A stretch of 64,000 nt of DNA from positions 806,001 to 870,000 of the forward strand of contig JBLDXI010000016.1 in assembly GCA_047495785.1 (NCBI GenBank), written 5' to 3'. The stretch is from Lepidodermella squamata. Taxonomy: Eukaryota; Gastrotricha. The position numbers and the translations under genes were made by a program. Below the pieces are notes generated by a model, which saw nothing but the letters and a program-made list of their open reading frames with translations, ran no database searches and had not been told where the DNA came from. Each line of letters opens with the position of its first letter. Position 1 is the first letter of the stretch. Positions 22,648-32,692 of the stretch are shown here, one piece after another.

Positions 22648-22953
22648 CTTCAGATAAATTTTGCTGAGATAGATGACGAGATCAGAAGTTCGGGTCCCAG
22701 ATCGGCGACTGTGATTGGGATGAGCAAAAGAAGTGTTCGGACTCGAGCAGAAAAGCATCGGCTCATTTTAATAAAAACTCTCAATGAAACTATTCTTGGT
22801 AAAGCTATGGACGGGGCTGTTATCGCCAGTGTCACTCTGCTCATTGAATACGTCGGCGTCGGAACAGTAGAGAGCCATTATCCTGTCAAGGAGAAAGCAT
22901 TGGCGTTAGCGAAGGCGATTGCGTATGTTCTCATAAAAATGTTGGCATGTTGA
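22648..22953 (+). other. Possible exon of an unrecognised small gene
   Basis: After an acceptor-like TCCTTCAG the frame is open for about 100 codons to TGA at 22951-22953. The C-terminal half is hydrophobic (AMDGAVIASVTLLIEYV, ALALAKAIAYVLIKM). An internal ATG at 22720 would give 77 aa. A second short open segment follows (22976-23170). There is no homology I recognise, and coding status is uncertain. Confidence 0.25.
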
Positions 22954-23689
22954 AAAATTTAGAATTAGTGTATTAATGTTGATAAAGCTCGGTTTCCAAC
23001 ATAAACTCGGTGCTCAACAGGTATTCGACATGAAGGACGATTTGGGCTTCTCCGACGTTTCGAGGAAGTCATTCTTCTCAACCCGGAAAAAAAGGGTCAA
23101 TATCTGCCGATTTGCGAAGTCAATTGTAAATTTAATCTCGCAACTAAATCATTATTTCTTTAGTCACTAATTAATTGCTTTCGCTTCGCCTTATTCCGAA
23201 CTAGACAAATCTTCGCGGAGGTCTTTGAACGATTTGGCAAAATTCCGGCATGCCAGCGGCAAGCTTTTACCCGAGCCTCGTGGTAGATGATGTGCTGGTC
23301 GGCGTGAAATCCTTCCAGAATGCCACCCATAGACGTAACTAATTCTGTCGCGTCAACTCCCCGCAAATGGGCGAAAATTGTATAATATCGAATTGGCCAA
23401 GCTACTCAACCTATATTTTTGAGAACAATTCTATATTTGTCTGATATAGCACTATATCTGAACTCTTTACGATTTACGAGTGCTGTATCAAAAAATCTTC
23501 CATGAGCACATCAATATATTGTTTATATTGTATACAGATTTTACCGTGCAATTCAATTTTTCATGTTATTACTCAGTTAACTTGATTAATAAATAGAGTA
23601 TTCCCTTATTATTTTCAGTTTCCTATCAAAAAACAAACCAAGGTTATTGGTTTTCGGCCTCGCTGTGAAATATTTCATTAAATTACGCT

Positions 23690-23914
23690 TTATATTCAGG
23701 CTGATATATCGTCCTCCGGCTGCGCCTCGGACCGAAATATTATCCATATAAACCCTTGTCCGGATTTGAGGATTTTGACGCTGGATAACAACCATATCCA
23801 GGTGTCATCGGTGGACAGCGATGGATATTCGTCCTTCAGGCCACTATTCCGGCCTTCGGCTGCACCTCGGGCCTATATAGAGAACCTTCAGGCGAATATC
23901 CATCGTGCGATCCA
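23690..23914. repeat. Compound repeat with small inverted arms
   Basis: Imperfect inverted arms lie at about 23810-23840 and 23885-23914, sharing cgatggatattcg / cgaatatccatcg. A 20-bp unit of type 'ctccggctgcgcctcggacc' occurs at about 23714 and again, altered, at about 23855. This looks like part of an interspersed repeat. The flanks 22954-23689 and 23915-24011 show no gene I can support. Confidence 0.45.
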
Positions 23915-24011
23915 CCTATGTCAACCTATATGTTTTACTTAAAACTTGACATAAAGGTGTGTAGTGTTCTATTCTTTTATTCGTAAGACATGTAATGTCA
24001 TTTCTCACAAA

Positions 24012-25840
24012 TTACGGCATCGGCGGAACGAAGCCAGGTGGTAACGGCTGAGCTGGCGGTGCTTGTTTGATTTGATCGAACATTACCGGAAGTGTTTTAG
24101 GCAACGTATCTTCGATTGGTCGAAGACCGCGGTTTTGATTTATTTTCTGCATATTTAGCTTGACTGGTAGGAAGTTAGGTGAGCTGTTGAAGGTTGTTTG
24201 CTGAGTTGCTGGTTGGTCTTGTGGCGCTGAACTGGCTTCCTTTTTTAGATAGCTAGGTTTTGTCGCCTCTTCTTGCGGCTGATCTAGTTCATGCTCTCGT
24301 CCAACAGCCTCAATATAACCATGGAAATAGTCGGTGATATCTAACGCTCCGGCTGGCCCAACTTGAGCTCGAACGACTTCTCTAACCGCTTGCCATACTG
24401 ATACAGATTGAATGGCTGATGGTAACTGGAACACCCTGACTCTGTTATAAAAAAGGAATATGTTAGAGAAAAATAATTCAGAGGGATTAAGACTTATACT
24501 CCTGAGCTTCAAGTTGGCGCTCTTCAATCCTGCATTTACGCTCGGCAGGCCTGTCATCAATCCACTTGTCTAGGGATATTGCGAAGGTTTTCTCCGCAGC
24601 ATACACATCATTCGTGTTTGTGCCGGCTGTTCTCACCAGTGACATGTGGACTTTAAGCCTGATCTCTCGGATTATATCTTCGTCCTCATCGATGTAGCCC
24701 ATAATCTGCCGCCAAGTTGACATGCGCATGCCTAGACCAGTTTCTACAGGTAAAATCCGCAGTAATTCTCCGGCTGAGTAAAATTTATCGCAACAGCCAT
24801 TGGGAAGCTAAAAATTAAATAAATTATGAAAATAGTAAACATATTCCACAAATTCTTACCACAGCTAGTACATCTGTTGTACTTATCTCCTGGGGCTCGT
24901 AAATATTAGTCGGCGAAATGCTGGACGGGTGTATAGAGGCATCACTTGTCACAATGTAAGGATCAGGCTTTTCCCCAGATGCAGTAGAATTGCCGTCATC
25001 TTTCATTAAATAAGACTCGATGTACTTCGCAGCGTATAATCGGATTCCTTTGATCAGGGTAGGCTCATCATTGCCAGGTTGATCGATGGTTACTGAAAAT
25101 ACATGAACCCGTTCAATCGTTTCGAGAACGGCGAGGACGTATTGAAAAGCAGCTCGCGTCTTCCAACCCTCTCTTGGCTTAGATAAAATGAAAACAACCG
25201 CCTCGTAATTGAAACGCCGCCAGGAAGCTGCGGCAATGGGAAGAGCAAAAGCACAGGCACATGCTGAGTTTTGTTCACGGTTCAAAATACAATCCTTCTC
25301 AGGGTGTTTGTAAAACTCAAAGTAGCAACTAAAAACGACGAACTTCCGTTGATCTTTCAAAGAATTCTTCTTCTTGCAAGCTTCTGATTGGTCGGATTTT
25401 TCAAAAGTTGTAGTATTTATCGGAAGACTAGACACAACTTTCTTTTTGAAGAACGAGGCTTCTGTGGTGGACGTTTCCTGAGGTAGTTCCGCGGTTGTCT
25501 CTACACTAGCTGGTTTTTTCGTTCTTGCGTGGGGATGGAGCAACATTTTAGCTATACTTTTGTTCCCGCCCGTTGCGAGTTCCATGGCTTCTTCTAACGA
25601 AGCAGGAGTTACTCTATTAAGGAACACGTTGTAAACAATGATCAGGCAAACGATTGAGAATGTGCTGAGCAAAGTTATCCCAACGAAAGATGGCCGGCCG
25701 AATAATTTGACGAAACACCGCAGACAGGTGTTTCTCCCGAGATGATACGGCGGAGTCCTTCGTGAGTTTGAGCTGAACGCCCCTTGTCGATACGGCATTT
25801 CGGCTGTTTTTGCAAAAAAATTTATGGGGGCTGAAAACAT
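24012..25840 (-). CDS. Type II membrane protein, glycosyltransferase-like luminal domain (572 aa)
   Basis: Three exons (25840-24860, 24807-24500, 24441-24012) join in phase. A basic N-terminal cytosolic stretch precedes one membrane anchor (GITLLSTFSIVCLIIVYNVF, ~residues 55-75), so the rest should be luminal. The central region recalls a poorly characterised GT-A-like animal family: LPIAAASWRRFNYEAVVFI, then YIVTSDASIHP, then LPNGCCDKFY and GLGMRMSTWRQIM. My recollection of that family includes 'TSDADLWP', where DAD would be the metal-binding DxD. Here it reads DAS. The tail is Pro/Gln-rich. The family call is from memory, and any enzymatic role is inference. Confidence 0.6.
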
Positions 25841-26184
25841 TTTCACTACTCGCTGTGGGTTTTATCATTCACTCACTCAGATTTTTCCCTCTTTTCATAG
25901 CGATTTTATTCATGTATTCAAAAGGCTCCTTTGAGATGAGACCACCTAGATTTGAATGGCCACACTGGAAAGTGGTTAAATTACCAGCGCGTGTTGGCTG
26001 CTTATGCAGTAAATTGAAATTGTCGTTATCACGTTAAAAGTAGTATGAGATTGAGAGTAAGAATAACGAGTTATATCTACACGATAGATGATAATATTAC
26101 GTTAACTAAAAGATGGCTGACAAAAAATGACGCATACACGCGCTACAGATGTTAACAAGGCTCGCACCTCCCTCACCGCTGTGG

Positions 26185-26191
26185 TATATAA
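26185..26191 (+). promoter_or_regulatory. TATA box upstream of the sushi gene
   Basis: TATATAA lies about 245 bp before the ATG at 26434, which would place transcription start near 26,215 with a ~220-nt leader. The next gene upstream is divergent, starting at 25840, so the ~590-bp gap is a shared promoter region. Confidence 0.45.
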
Positions 26192-26433
26192 TCAAAGTCG
26201 AAAAAGCGCTAATTGAACAACAGACTTAAATGTTACCACAACACATCATTACCAAAAGAATTAGTTGCACACATTTATATATCGTTAGTCGAGTGCCTCA
26301 AACTTCGTGAGTGCAACCCAAAAACTTGTAGGCTGGGTTAAAATAGCATCGTGTCTCACACGAGTGCAGCCAACATCGACTGCCAAAAGTTTTGTGGTGG
26401 AGGTGTATTATTCCGTCACGTTTATGGATCAGA

Positions 26434-28578
26434 ATGTTTGGACAGCTTATTCTACTTTTAATATCCGGAATATACCCCACCACAGCCCAATCTTCTTACC
26501 AACGTCCCACTCGAAACCAGGCTGGGGTTAGCTGCAGCGGGCCACCTATTGTACCCAACGCCCAGGTTTACTTCATGGTCCGCCGAATGACTGTAAGAAG
26601 TCGAACTTTCAGCCCGAATGAAAGCATTTACTACCGCTGTGTCAATGGCTACAGAATAATAGGAAATTACGTTGTTACTTGTCTGGCTAATGGCTCTTGG
26701 ACTGCGTTACCCATCTGCGACAGTTGCTCAGCTCCAACGTCCGTTGAATTCGCTAGAAGTTGCTTTGACTCATCCAGGCAATCTCAACCATGTATAGGAC
26801 CTCCTAAGGTTAATAATGCAATGGCATATGTTGACGATGATTACGAGAATCCAGCTTCAATTGTGGCTTACCGCACTCCTCTCATTTTCCAGCCATTTCA
26901 ATACGTGCGTTACAAATGTGCGTGGCTTCTGGAATTAGTAGGACAGTCCTTGGTTATCTGTCTACCTACAGGACAATGGAGCCAACTACCAAGCTGCCGA
27001 CAGACTCAAGATACGCTCAATCAATACTGTTCAAGCCCACCTATAGTTGAAAATGCGATAACCTACATGGCCTTGTCCGAGAAGGACCCCCTAATTCAGG
27101 TCAATCCCTGCAGCGCCTTGGGTGGAACTTTTCATAATGGCGAGTCGGTGATCTATTCGTGCAGGGAAGGCTTTGAATTAGGAGGGAGTCCGATTGTTAG
27201 ATGCCAAAATAACAACACCTGGACGGCTCGACCTACTTGCCGACCGACAATAAGTCGAACATTTGGAGGAAGCATTTGCCCTACTCCTCCGAATCCAAGT
27301 TACCAAAGCTATCCAATTATAACTGTTGAATCCGTTACGTCGGACTCTGAGGCGATTAGTCTTCGTAATGCTGACAACTGCCCCTTTGCAGAAGCTCCTT
27401 TCACCATAGGCGATACTCTAATGTTCCAAAGAGGATGTAGTATTACGTGCGAGGATGATGGAAGATGGTTGACGAATCCTGGCTGCAGAGAAAAACCTAT
27501 ACAGCCACCCCCGGTGAGACGTTGCCTTGATCCGCCTCCTTACGTGAGAAATGCTCGAGCTTATATGATGGAAAGCTATAACACAACTACAGAGCTTTAC
27601 GGAGAAAATTTGATTAACTCACCAATTTTTGAGGAGGGTGAAACTGTAACCTACGTCTGCAATCGCAACTACGTCCTCGTCGACCCTAATCGTAATTCAG
27701 TATCATGTCTATCCCTTGGAATGTGGAGCGCACCTGTCCCGTTTTGCCGCCGGTTTACGCCAGTAAATTCAACTCCTAAGATCGATAGATTGGTTTGCAA
27801 TGACACGACTCTTCCAGATGTCTCTAATGCTGAGCCGTTTTGGAAAAAAGGCGACGAGCTATCGTCCCCTCGCATTATAACGTCGAGAGAGTACTTCAAA
27901 ATCAATCAAAACGTGAACTATACCTGTTCATGTGGCTTTCGCATGGTTGGGAAGCCTTACGTGTCATGTCAATCAGATGGATCGTGGACAAGACCGATTT
28001 TCGTGTGTGAGATAGAATTCCCTTCAATTTATCTGCCGCCGAAAAGGTGTTCAGAACCTCCTCAAGTCAGCGGAGCCCAACTATATGTAAAAACTAGGAA
28101 AGGCGAGACAATCCTCGTCACCCAATGGACTTATGAATTTACCTGGTCGATTCTATGTGGGGATATTGTTGAAGCTAGATACGTCTGCGAGAAGGGTTTT
28201 ATCCTGAGAGGTAATCCTGTCTCTAGATGTCAACCGGATGGGGGCTGGAGCGTTACTCCGAAGTGTGAATTGATGCCTCGGCGGCCTCGTTATCGCTGTA
28301 CAAATCCTCCGCTAATCGACAATTCAGACGGATTTTATAGATGGAACAGTCGCGGTTTGACATTCATTCCTGTGGATCCTTTAAACATCACCCTGCAATT
28401 ATTCGAGTTATACGAAACAGTGAGCTACTCATGTAAAAGCCCAGGATACACGATGCTTGGATCTTCAATATCAGAGTGCCGATACAACAGAACTTGGAGC
28501 ACAACACCGATTTGCTGGCCAAATGCGGCTAATTATAGAAGACCACTTACCCTTTTGAATGCATCCGACAGAAAGTGA
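26434..28578 (+). CDS. Secreted protein with eight sushi (CCP) modules, single exon (714 aa)
   Basis: The ATG at 26434 gives a signal peptide (MFGQLILLLISGIYPTTAQ). Eight modules each open with a C-x-PP-type motif: CSGPP, CIGPP, CSSPP, CPTPP, CLDPP, CNDTT, CSEPP and CTNPP. Most follow the CCP pattern ending in C, then W and a final C (CLANGSWTALPIC). Sushi modules mediate protein-protein or glycan contacts in extracellular and complement-like proteins. No membrane segment is visible after the last module, so it is probably secreted. Module 4 is shortened between GDTLMFQ and GCSITC. The whole 2.1-kb frame has no intron, unlike most genes here. Confidence 0.85.
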   Translation: MFGQLILLLISGIYPTTAQSSYQRPTRNQAGVSCSGPPIVPNAQVYFMVRRMTVRSRTFSPNESIYYRCVNGYRIIGNYVVTCLANGSWTALPICDSCSAPTSVEFARSCFDSSRQSQPCIGPPKVNNAMAYVDDDYENPASIVAYRTPLIFQPFQYVRYKCAWLLELVGQSLVICLPTGQWSQLPSCRQTQDTLNQYCSSPPIVENAITYMALSEKDPLIQVNPCSALGGTFHNGESVIYSCREGFELGGSPIVRCQNNNTWTARPTCRPTISRTFGGSICPTPPNPSYQSYPIITVESVTSDSEAISLRNADNCPFAEAPFTIGDTLMFQRGCSITCEDDGRWLTNPGCREKPIQPPPVRRCLDPPPYVRNARAYMMESYNTTTELYGENLINSPIFEEGETVTYVCNRNYVLVDPNRNSVSCLSLGMWSAPVPFCRRFTPVNSTPKIDRLVCNDTTLPDVSNAEPFWKKGDELSSPRIITSREYFKINQNVNYTCSCGFRMVGKPYVSCQSDGSWTRPIFVCEIEFPSIYLPPKRCSEPPQVSGAQLYVKTRKGETILVTQWTYEFTWSILCGDIVEARYVCEKGFILRGNPVSRCQPDGGWSVTPKCELMPRRPRYRCTNPPLIDNSDGFYRWNSRGLTFIPVDPLNITLQLFELYETVSYSCKSPGYTMLGSSISECRYNRTWSTTPICWPNAANYRRPLTLLNASDRK

Positions 28579-28606
28579 TAACTCATGTATATTTTGTACT
28601 TGAAAC

Positions 28607-28612
28607 AATAAA
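28607..28612 (+). terminator. Poly(A) signal AATAAA
   Basis: AATAAA lies 28 bp after the sushi stop codon and 75 bp before the amylase ATG, so the two transcripts are packed almost end to end. Confidence 0.6.
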
Positions 28613-28687
28613 GGCGTGGCCGAAGGTTATCTTATCGCGTTATATTTTAGTTCTAATCCAACTCTCGAACAATCCAAAAGGTTAAAG

Positions 28688-30268
28688 ATGTCGAAAAATT
28701 TGCCTGTTCTTATCCTTCTGCTGCTCGGATTGAGCATTGCCGGGGCTCAATGGTCTCCAAATTGCGCTGAAGGCCGGCGAACTATAGTCCATCTATTCGA
28801 ATGGAAATGGGATGATATCGCCAAAGAATGCGAAAACTTTCTGCAGCACAATAGGTTCTGTGGGGTTCAGGTTAGCCCGCCAAATGAGTACCTCACTCAT
28901 ATGGGTGAGGTTGAGAAAAGGCCGTGGTGGGAGAGGTATCAGCCCGTTTCTTACAAAACTTACTCGCGATCGGGAGACGAATCAGCTTTCATCGACATGG
29001 TTCGGCGTTGCAACAATGTTGGCGTGAGGATCTACGTCGATCTTTTACTCAACCACATGTGCAGCAAAGGGGCAACAAGGAGTGTTGGTATTGGGGGTTC
29101 AAGCTACGACGCAACTCAATTCGACTTCCCAGGTGTGGGCTACAACGCTTCGCACTTCAACACGAAAACCAGTTCGCCGAACCGGTGCACTTCGAACAGC
29201 GGAGATATCGAAAGTTGGAACGATCCTATCCAGGTGAGAAATTGCATGCTTGTCGGTCTCTTGGACCTCGACCAAAGCAAGCAGTTCGTTATTGACAAAG
29301 AGGTCGAATGGATGAATACATTGATTAAATTTGGCGTGGCTGGTTTCCGCCTCGACGCAGCGAAACACATGTGGCCTTCAGAGCTGAAAAAGGTCCTTGA
29401 CAGGTTGGATGATCTCCCTGTGACTTGGTTCCCGCGAGGAACTCGTCCTTTCATCTACCAAGAGGTGATTGACCACGGCGGGGAACAGATTAAATCAGCT
29501 GATTACTTCCAGTTCGGCAGGATAACTGAGTTTAACTACGGCTCTTACCTGACTGACATGTTCAAGGGCCATAATCAACTACAGTGGCTGAAAACATTCG
29601 GAGAGGGCTGGGGATACCTGATGCCAAGTGATAAGGCGCTAGTTTTCATCGATAACCACGACACCCAGCGTGGCAATCACATTCTCACGTTTCAAGACCC
29701 TCGCCGTTACAAAATGGCTGTCACTTTCATGCTAGCCTGGCCATACGGCGTCGCTAGGGTGATGAGTAGCTACAACTGGCCTCGAAATTTCGTGAATGGG
29801 AATGATGTCAACAATTGGTACGGGCCGCCTCATGACGGCAATTACAACATAAAGTCTGTTAAGGTAGAATCAGACGGTAGTTGTGGAAAATGGTGGGAGG
29901 GGGTTTCTTGGGTTTGCGAACATCGTTGGCGCCAAATTACTAATATGGCCGTATTCCGAGGCATTGTCGGTGACGAGCCTGTAACAAATTGGTGGGGTGA
30001 TTGGAATCAAATCGCCTTCTCGCGAGGCAGCCGCGGCTTCTACGCAGTAAATAACGACGGCTCCAAGAACATGGATGTCTGGGTCTCAACTGGGTTGAGA
30101 GAAGGCTGGTATTGTGACGTCATCTCTGGCAACAGAGCTGCTGACAGACGAAGCTGCACCGGCCATTCAGTTCGCGTTGAGGCCGACGGAAAGGCTCGAA
30201 TTATCATCAACGCGAAAGCTGATGACCCTATGATTGCTATTCACATTGATTCAAAGGTTGAAAATTAA
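28688..30268 (+). CDS. AMY: Alpha-amylase, GH13, animal type, single exon (526 aa)
   Basis: It hydrolyses internal alpha-1,4 bonds of starch and glycogen and is secreted. The signal peptide (MSKNLPVLILLLLGLSIAGA) precedes RTIVHLFEWKWDDIAKECE, the typical animal amylase start. Catalytic residues by my count are D223 in GFRLDAAKHM, E259 in IYQEVIDHGG and D325 in FIDNHDTQRG. The C-terminal domain C is present (VEADGKARIIINA). Length is close to the usual ~490-520 aa, so it is complete. There is no intron. Position, strand and close spacing to the sushi gene suggest similar extracellular or gut expression, which is inference. Confidence 0.95.
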   Translation: MSKNLPVLILLLLGLSIAGAQWSPNCAEGRRTIVHLFEWKWDDIAKECENFLQHNRFCGVQVSPPNEYLTHMGEVEKRPWWERYQPVSYKTYSRSGDESAFIDMVRRCNNVGVRIYVDLLLNHMCSKGATRSVGIGGSSYDATQFDFPGVGYNASHFNTKTSSPNRCTSNSGDIESWNDPIQVRNCMLVGLLDLDQSKQFVIDKEVEWMNTLIKFGVAGFRLDAAKHMWPSELKKVLDRLDDLPVTWFPRGTRPFIYQEVIDHGGEQIKSADYFQFGRITEFNYGSYLTDMFKGHNQLQWLKTFGEGWGYLMPSDKALVFIDNHDTQRGNHILTFQDPRRYKMAVTFMLAWPYGVARVMSSYNWPRNFVNGNDVNNWYGPPHDGNYNIKSVKVESDGSCGKWWEGVSWVCEHRWRQITNMAVFRGIVGDEPVTNWWGDWNQIAFSRGSRGFYAVNNDGSKNMDVWVSTGLREGWYCDVISGNRAADRRSCTGHSVRVEADGKARIIINAKADDPMIAIHIDSKVEN

Positions 30269-30353
30269 CTTAAATCAGTTTTATTTTTTCCAAAGATTTT
30301 AACGTTGTTCGCTGTTGCTTGGGTAGTAAAGTTCCGCTTGAGACGCTTTTTGT

Positions 30354-30369
30354 TTTATTCTGAAATAAA
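30354..30369. terminator. Back-to-back poly(A) signals of convergent genes
   Basis: AATAAA for the minus-strand XPR1-like gene reads 30359-30354. AATAAA for the amylase reads 30364-30369 on the plus strand. The two 3'UTRs therefore abut or overlap. Confidence 0.6.
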
Positions 30370-30409
30370 TCGTAATGGTAATTGGTAATGTTTATAGCGG
30401 TATACAAGC

Positions 30410-32484
30410 TTACTTTTTCTTAGTGACTAAACCAGTTTCTTCAGTTGCCGATGTGGAGTCTCGAGAAATTCTTCTGCTGAATCGAACTGAGTTCTGTCGG
30501 CGAAACTCGGCGTAGTTTGCGTACTCATTTTCCACGCGAAACAAATTCCAAATGAAGCGTCTTAGAAGCTCAAGAAAGAGAGCCGCTGTAGTGTAGCATT
30601 GGTGGACGTATTGTGGCTCACCAAAATGGATACTTGTTACCGTTATGACCCAGCAAGACCGTAGGAGAAGATTCGCAACAATCGCGCCGTAATAGTACCA
30701 GGATTTTTTGAAAACAAGATACCGGCCAAGGATTGAATGGCCAGAATGGCTCCCGAACAGTCCCCAGTTCATTCTGACATCCCATGCGAAGCCGCATAAC
30801 GCGGTGATTAACGCAATGACCAGCCAAGCGTAGAGTAACTCGTGGTTACTGTCACGGTTATCATCGGCACGCTGATTTCGAGATTTCAGCCAGTTGAAGT
30901 CGAAAATCATAGACATATTGCTGATTTGGATCGCGATTAGGGCTAAAATGTATCGCAATGAGTTGAACAGATGCGGATTCTTGCTTCCACCATCGAAGTA
31001 ACGCCTAGCTGTTTGGGCGATTCTGAACCAGAACGGGAGCCCAGAGGCGAACCAAGCCAGGCCAAACGATAGCGGGCTATGGTTGCAAGTTCGATCGACG
31101 GATTCATCAAATGCCACGTAACATGAACAAGTGATGAAAACAAGGTCCTTGAAAATCGGGACAAGACTTGTTAGCTGGTTTCCTAGCCAGAAATCGGAGA
31201 AATTCACGCTGTGAAGAGGCGCTGTGACAGTCCGGAGTAGACATTTGATCAGCCATCGTCGACTTGAATACAGGAAAATCGGAAAAGGGTTGAAAACAAA
31301 AACGATTCCTAATGGGATGAACGATAGTGCTGCATAACGGATTACTGTTACATTGATTCCGAAATGGTGAGCAATCGTGAATTGCATGAGCCAAATTGTT
31401 AAGGCGCTCAAACTTGAAGACATGAAAACCATTCCGATCTCAACCAACTGGTAAAAGTTCAAGTGATTCTCCGGGTCGAATGCGAAGATTGCGGCATGGT
31501 TTATTCCGTTCGCTGTCCAAATAAGGACATTTAATCCGAAAAACAGAACCATCAGTGAGATGGCGATGATTCCTCGGAAAAGGCGAATGGTGATCGATTT
31601 TAACAGATCCTCGCTCTCTCCTGCTGGTTTCAAAGCAAATGCGAATAGACACGAATCCAACACAGCTAGGGAAATGACAACAGAAGCCCAAAGGATGATC
31701 CTTACTACAGCAGTTTTTGTAACGGAGTTTTGTAGCTTGGAGAAGAAAATTTCGATCGAACGGCGTTTCTCGTCATCTTCCAGATAATTGCAAATGTCCT
31801 TCTCGACTATTTTCAGCAAGTTGTCCAATGTTGATGAATCAGCAAGTTTTGAGGTGGAAACAAAATGTTCCAACCAACGCTCGCCGGAATTTTTCAAAAG
31901 CAATTTATCGTGCTTTTTCATGATTTTCTGGAAGGCAACTACGTTAAGATGCTGGTAATCGCTTAATAAGTTGACATCCATGAACAAATCCGAGTACGCC
32001 CTTTCAAAGTCGGCAAACTAGTGGAAAATGTAATGGTTTTCTTCAAATTAAATCGAGAGAAGCTTACTGAGGTGTAACTGATTTTGTCGAAGGTTTCGTT
32101 GGTTTTGATCTTGGCGACACAGCTCGAAAGCTGTATCAACGTTGATTCAAACATTGAAATATTATCTGGAATGTATTTTGTGCGATTTGCGGAGCTTTGA
32201 AAAAATTGCTACCTTCAAGAAACTTCATCGTTTTCATGAGTTCATTTCGGGCGAAGTCAAAGAATTGCTCCTCGAATTTCCCGATGATTTCTTGAGCCGG
32301 CTCAGCCTCTTCGACAAAGTCGAGGCTTTGCTGGAAGGCTTTCAACATTTGCTTGGCGAGCTAAACGCAATTCATTTCGGTAATTGCGAACAAGTTTTAC
32401 TATGTTAATTCTCACCTGATAATCCAAGTATTGCGAGCTCCATTGAGGATTCTTTTGACCTTGAAATTCGTTTCCGAACTTCAT
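30410..32484 (-). CDS. XPR1: SPX-EXS protein, XPR1-like phosphate exporter, paralogue A (640 aa)
   Basis: Four exons (32484-32416, 32360-32213, 32165-32068, 32017-30410) join in phase. The N-terminal SPX domain begins MKFGNEFQGQKNPQW and ends with IMKKHDKLL, the inositol-pyrophosphate-sensing part of XPR1. Membrane helices follow, including the conserved FFGLNVLIWTANGINHAAIF (XPR1: GINVYGW...GVNHVLIF), then the EXS domain with FIWNLFRVENEYANY near the end. XPR1 exports inorganic phosphate across the plasma membrane. The SPX linker is shorter than in paralogue B. It lies head to tail with B, 208 bp after B's stop codon. Confidence 0.9.
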
Positions 32485-32645
32485 TGCCTTGCAATAGGGA
32501 TGTATGCTTGCTTGCAGTAGCTAAACATTACAAACTCATTGCTGAAGACTGGATCTTAATCCCCAGCTGCGTTAATAAAGCAACCTGGATTACGCATTTC
32601 TATCATGAACATGTGTTTGAAAGCATCAACAGAATAGCATAATAA

Positions 32646-32651
32646 TTTATT
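32646..32651 (-). terminator. Poly(A) signal for XPR1-like paralogue B
   Basis: AATAAA on the minus strand (32651-32646) lies about 42 nt past the proposed stop codon at 32693. It supports the long five-exon model over a stop at 33044. Confidence 0.5.
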
Positions 32652-32692
32652 GAAATTAAATCATTGCGGGGATATAAAAAAGGAGAGATGAG

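Noticed and set aside
28616-28687. Upstream in-frame extension of the amylase
   Set aside because: It lacks an ATG, overlaps the sushi gene's 3'UTR, and the ATG at 28688 gives a perfect signal peptide.
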